DNA of 45,539 nucleotides, taken from Flexilinea sp. (GTDB taxonomy: Bacteria; Chloroflexota; Anaerolineae; Anaerolineales; Anaerolineaceae). Position 1 is the stretch's first letter. Each line of letters begins with the position of its first letter. Both the position numbers and the translations under genes were made by a program. Below the pieces are notes generated by a model. The model saw nothing but the letters and a program-made list of their open reading frames with translations. It did not search any database and was not told the origin of the DNA. Shown in pieces: positions 45,150-45,539 of this stretch. The stretch is taken from assembly GCA_026645735.1 (NCBI GenBank), contig JAPKMT010000026.1:1-45539 (forward strand), written 5' to 3'.

Positions 45150-45261
45150 CAGTAATTCAAAATATGAACCAAGCTTTCGAATCGATCGAGAAAACTTGTT
45201 GTTGTGTTATTTTTGCGCAGAGCACAAAAATAACACAACAACATAGATTTTCGAATTGCTG
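45150..45261. repeat. Hairpin MITE-like element F
   Basis: The left terminus CAGTAATTCAAAATATGAA (45150-45168) opposes GATTTTCGAATTGCTG (45246-45261). Core arms are 45196-45218 and 45222-45244, loop AGA, with one C/A mismatch and an unpaired end. It is directly flanked by ACTGCCGGC (45141-45149) and ACTGCCAGC (45262-45270), 8 of 9 identical. A further right-terminus-like CCAAAATTCGAACTGCC lies at 45130-45146. The element sits in the divergent gap between rpsU and the epimerase gene (44864-45355). Confidence 0.75.
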
Positions 45262-45355
45262 ACTGCCAGCCCGCAGTCTGATACAATCAATTCGAAAACC
45301 TTTCATCAATACAGAACGGATTGAGCCGTGAAAATGCTTAGAAAAGAAATTTGGA

Positions 45356-45539
45356 ATGGATAACCGTCGAATTAAAGTGATGACAGTCATCGGGACACGA
45401 CCGGAAGCGGTTAAAATGGCGCCGGTAATTCAGGAATTACAACGTTCCGATACAATACAGTCCCTTCTGTGTCTTACTGCGCAGCACCGCCAAATGTTGG
45501 ACCAGGTGTTGCAGTTGTTTGACCTGAAGGCGGATATCG
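45356..45539 (+). CDS. wecB: UDP-N-acetylglucosamine 2-epimerase (non-hydrolysing), partial at window edge
   Basis: The frame opens with ATG at 45356 and runs off the window after 61 codons. It reads MDNRRIKVMTVIGTRPEAVK, then MAPVIQELQR and TAQHRQMLDQVLQLFDL. These are the conserved N-terminal GTRPEAIK and AQHR segments of WecB/MnaA. The enzyme interconverts UDP-GlcNAc and UDP-ManNAc for surface polysaccharide or teichoic-acid-like polymers. This suits the nearby glycosyltransferases. A TACAAT at 45282-45287 could be its -10, downstream of hairpin element F. The rest of the protein is outside the window. Confidence 0.9.
   Translation, partial: MDNRRIKVMTVIGTRPEAVKMAPVIQELQRSDTIQSLLCLTAQHRQMLDQVLQLFDLKADI

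Noticed and set aside
28762-45286. Several short reading frames with similar peptides (around RKNNTT) across intergenic regions
   Set aside because: They all come from translating the complementary arm of the hairpin elements; they lack consistent starts and ribosome sites and lie on either strand.

Overview
The window reads as chromosomal DNA of a moderately AT-rich bacterium, most likely an anaerobic Chloroflexota of the Anaerolineae type. This placement is inference. It rests on a giant Agl23-like GT-C protein fused to NHL repeats, a DUF2079 membrane protein, Thr/Pro/Ser-rich 'TATPSPTST' linkers behind single membrane anchors, and the mix of sugar-uptake and surface-glycan genes. Base composition was judged by eye, not computed.

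Layout. 1-921: left-edge piece of an IS21-family element (istA, reverse strand) ending in four direct repeats spaced exactly 23 bp. 1268-7211: serine hydrolase, chloramphenicol-acetyltransferase-like protein, and the Agl23/NHL membrane protein. 7415-9293 (reverse): GNAT and PAP2 phosphatase, overlapping. 9582-14205: two tandem paralogous secreted transglutaminase-like proteins and a secreted M1-type peptidase. 14240-15763 (reverse): ComM/YifB ATPase. 16112-21245: a multiple-monosaccharide ABC importer (chvE-mmsA-mmsB) and a convergent LacI-type repressor. Matching 26-bp operator candidates precede chvE and the repressor gene. 21834-28861: lipoamide dehydrogenase, GNAT, tRNA-Gln(TTG), YgiQ-type radical SAM protein, diacylglycerol-kinase-like protein, methyltransferase and a Gfo/Idh/MocA oxidoreductase. 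29044-34097: two large membrane proteins and a second, closely similar Gfo/Idh/MocA gene. 34232-43521 (reverse): an apparent operon of C39 peptidase, sbcD, CNNM/CorC protein, sbcC and two GT4 glycosyltransferases. 43838-44863 (reverse): rpsU, infA and a small unknown gene behind a perfect TTGACA-17-TATAAT promoter. 45356-end: start of a UDP-GlcNAc 2-epimerase gene.

The most unusual content is intergenic. Six elements of about 112-147 bp (3483, 28863, 35537, 43556, 44220, 45150) share a left terminus close to CAGCGATTCGAAATATGG; most also have its inverse at the right. Each holds a 20-23 bp near-perfect hairpin with a 3-nt loop. Stem sequences differ between copies but the two arms change together. 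At least four copies are flanked by imperfect 9-bp direct repeats that look like old target-site duplications. They look like MITE-like elements whose hairpin core has stayed paired while their ends decayed. Short or degenerate versions occur at 929, 24033, 40824 and at the 3' end of the DUF2079 gene. No transposase for them is visible here.

Functionally the window combines carbohydrate import, extracellular protein turnover, envelope glycan building (GT-C-like proteins, GT4 enzymes, UDP-GlcNAc 2-epimerase, Gfo/Idh enzymes) and housekeeping (SbcCD, IF-1, S21).
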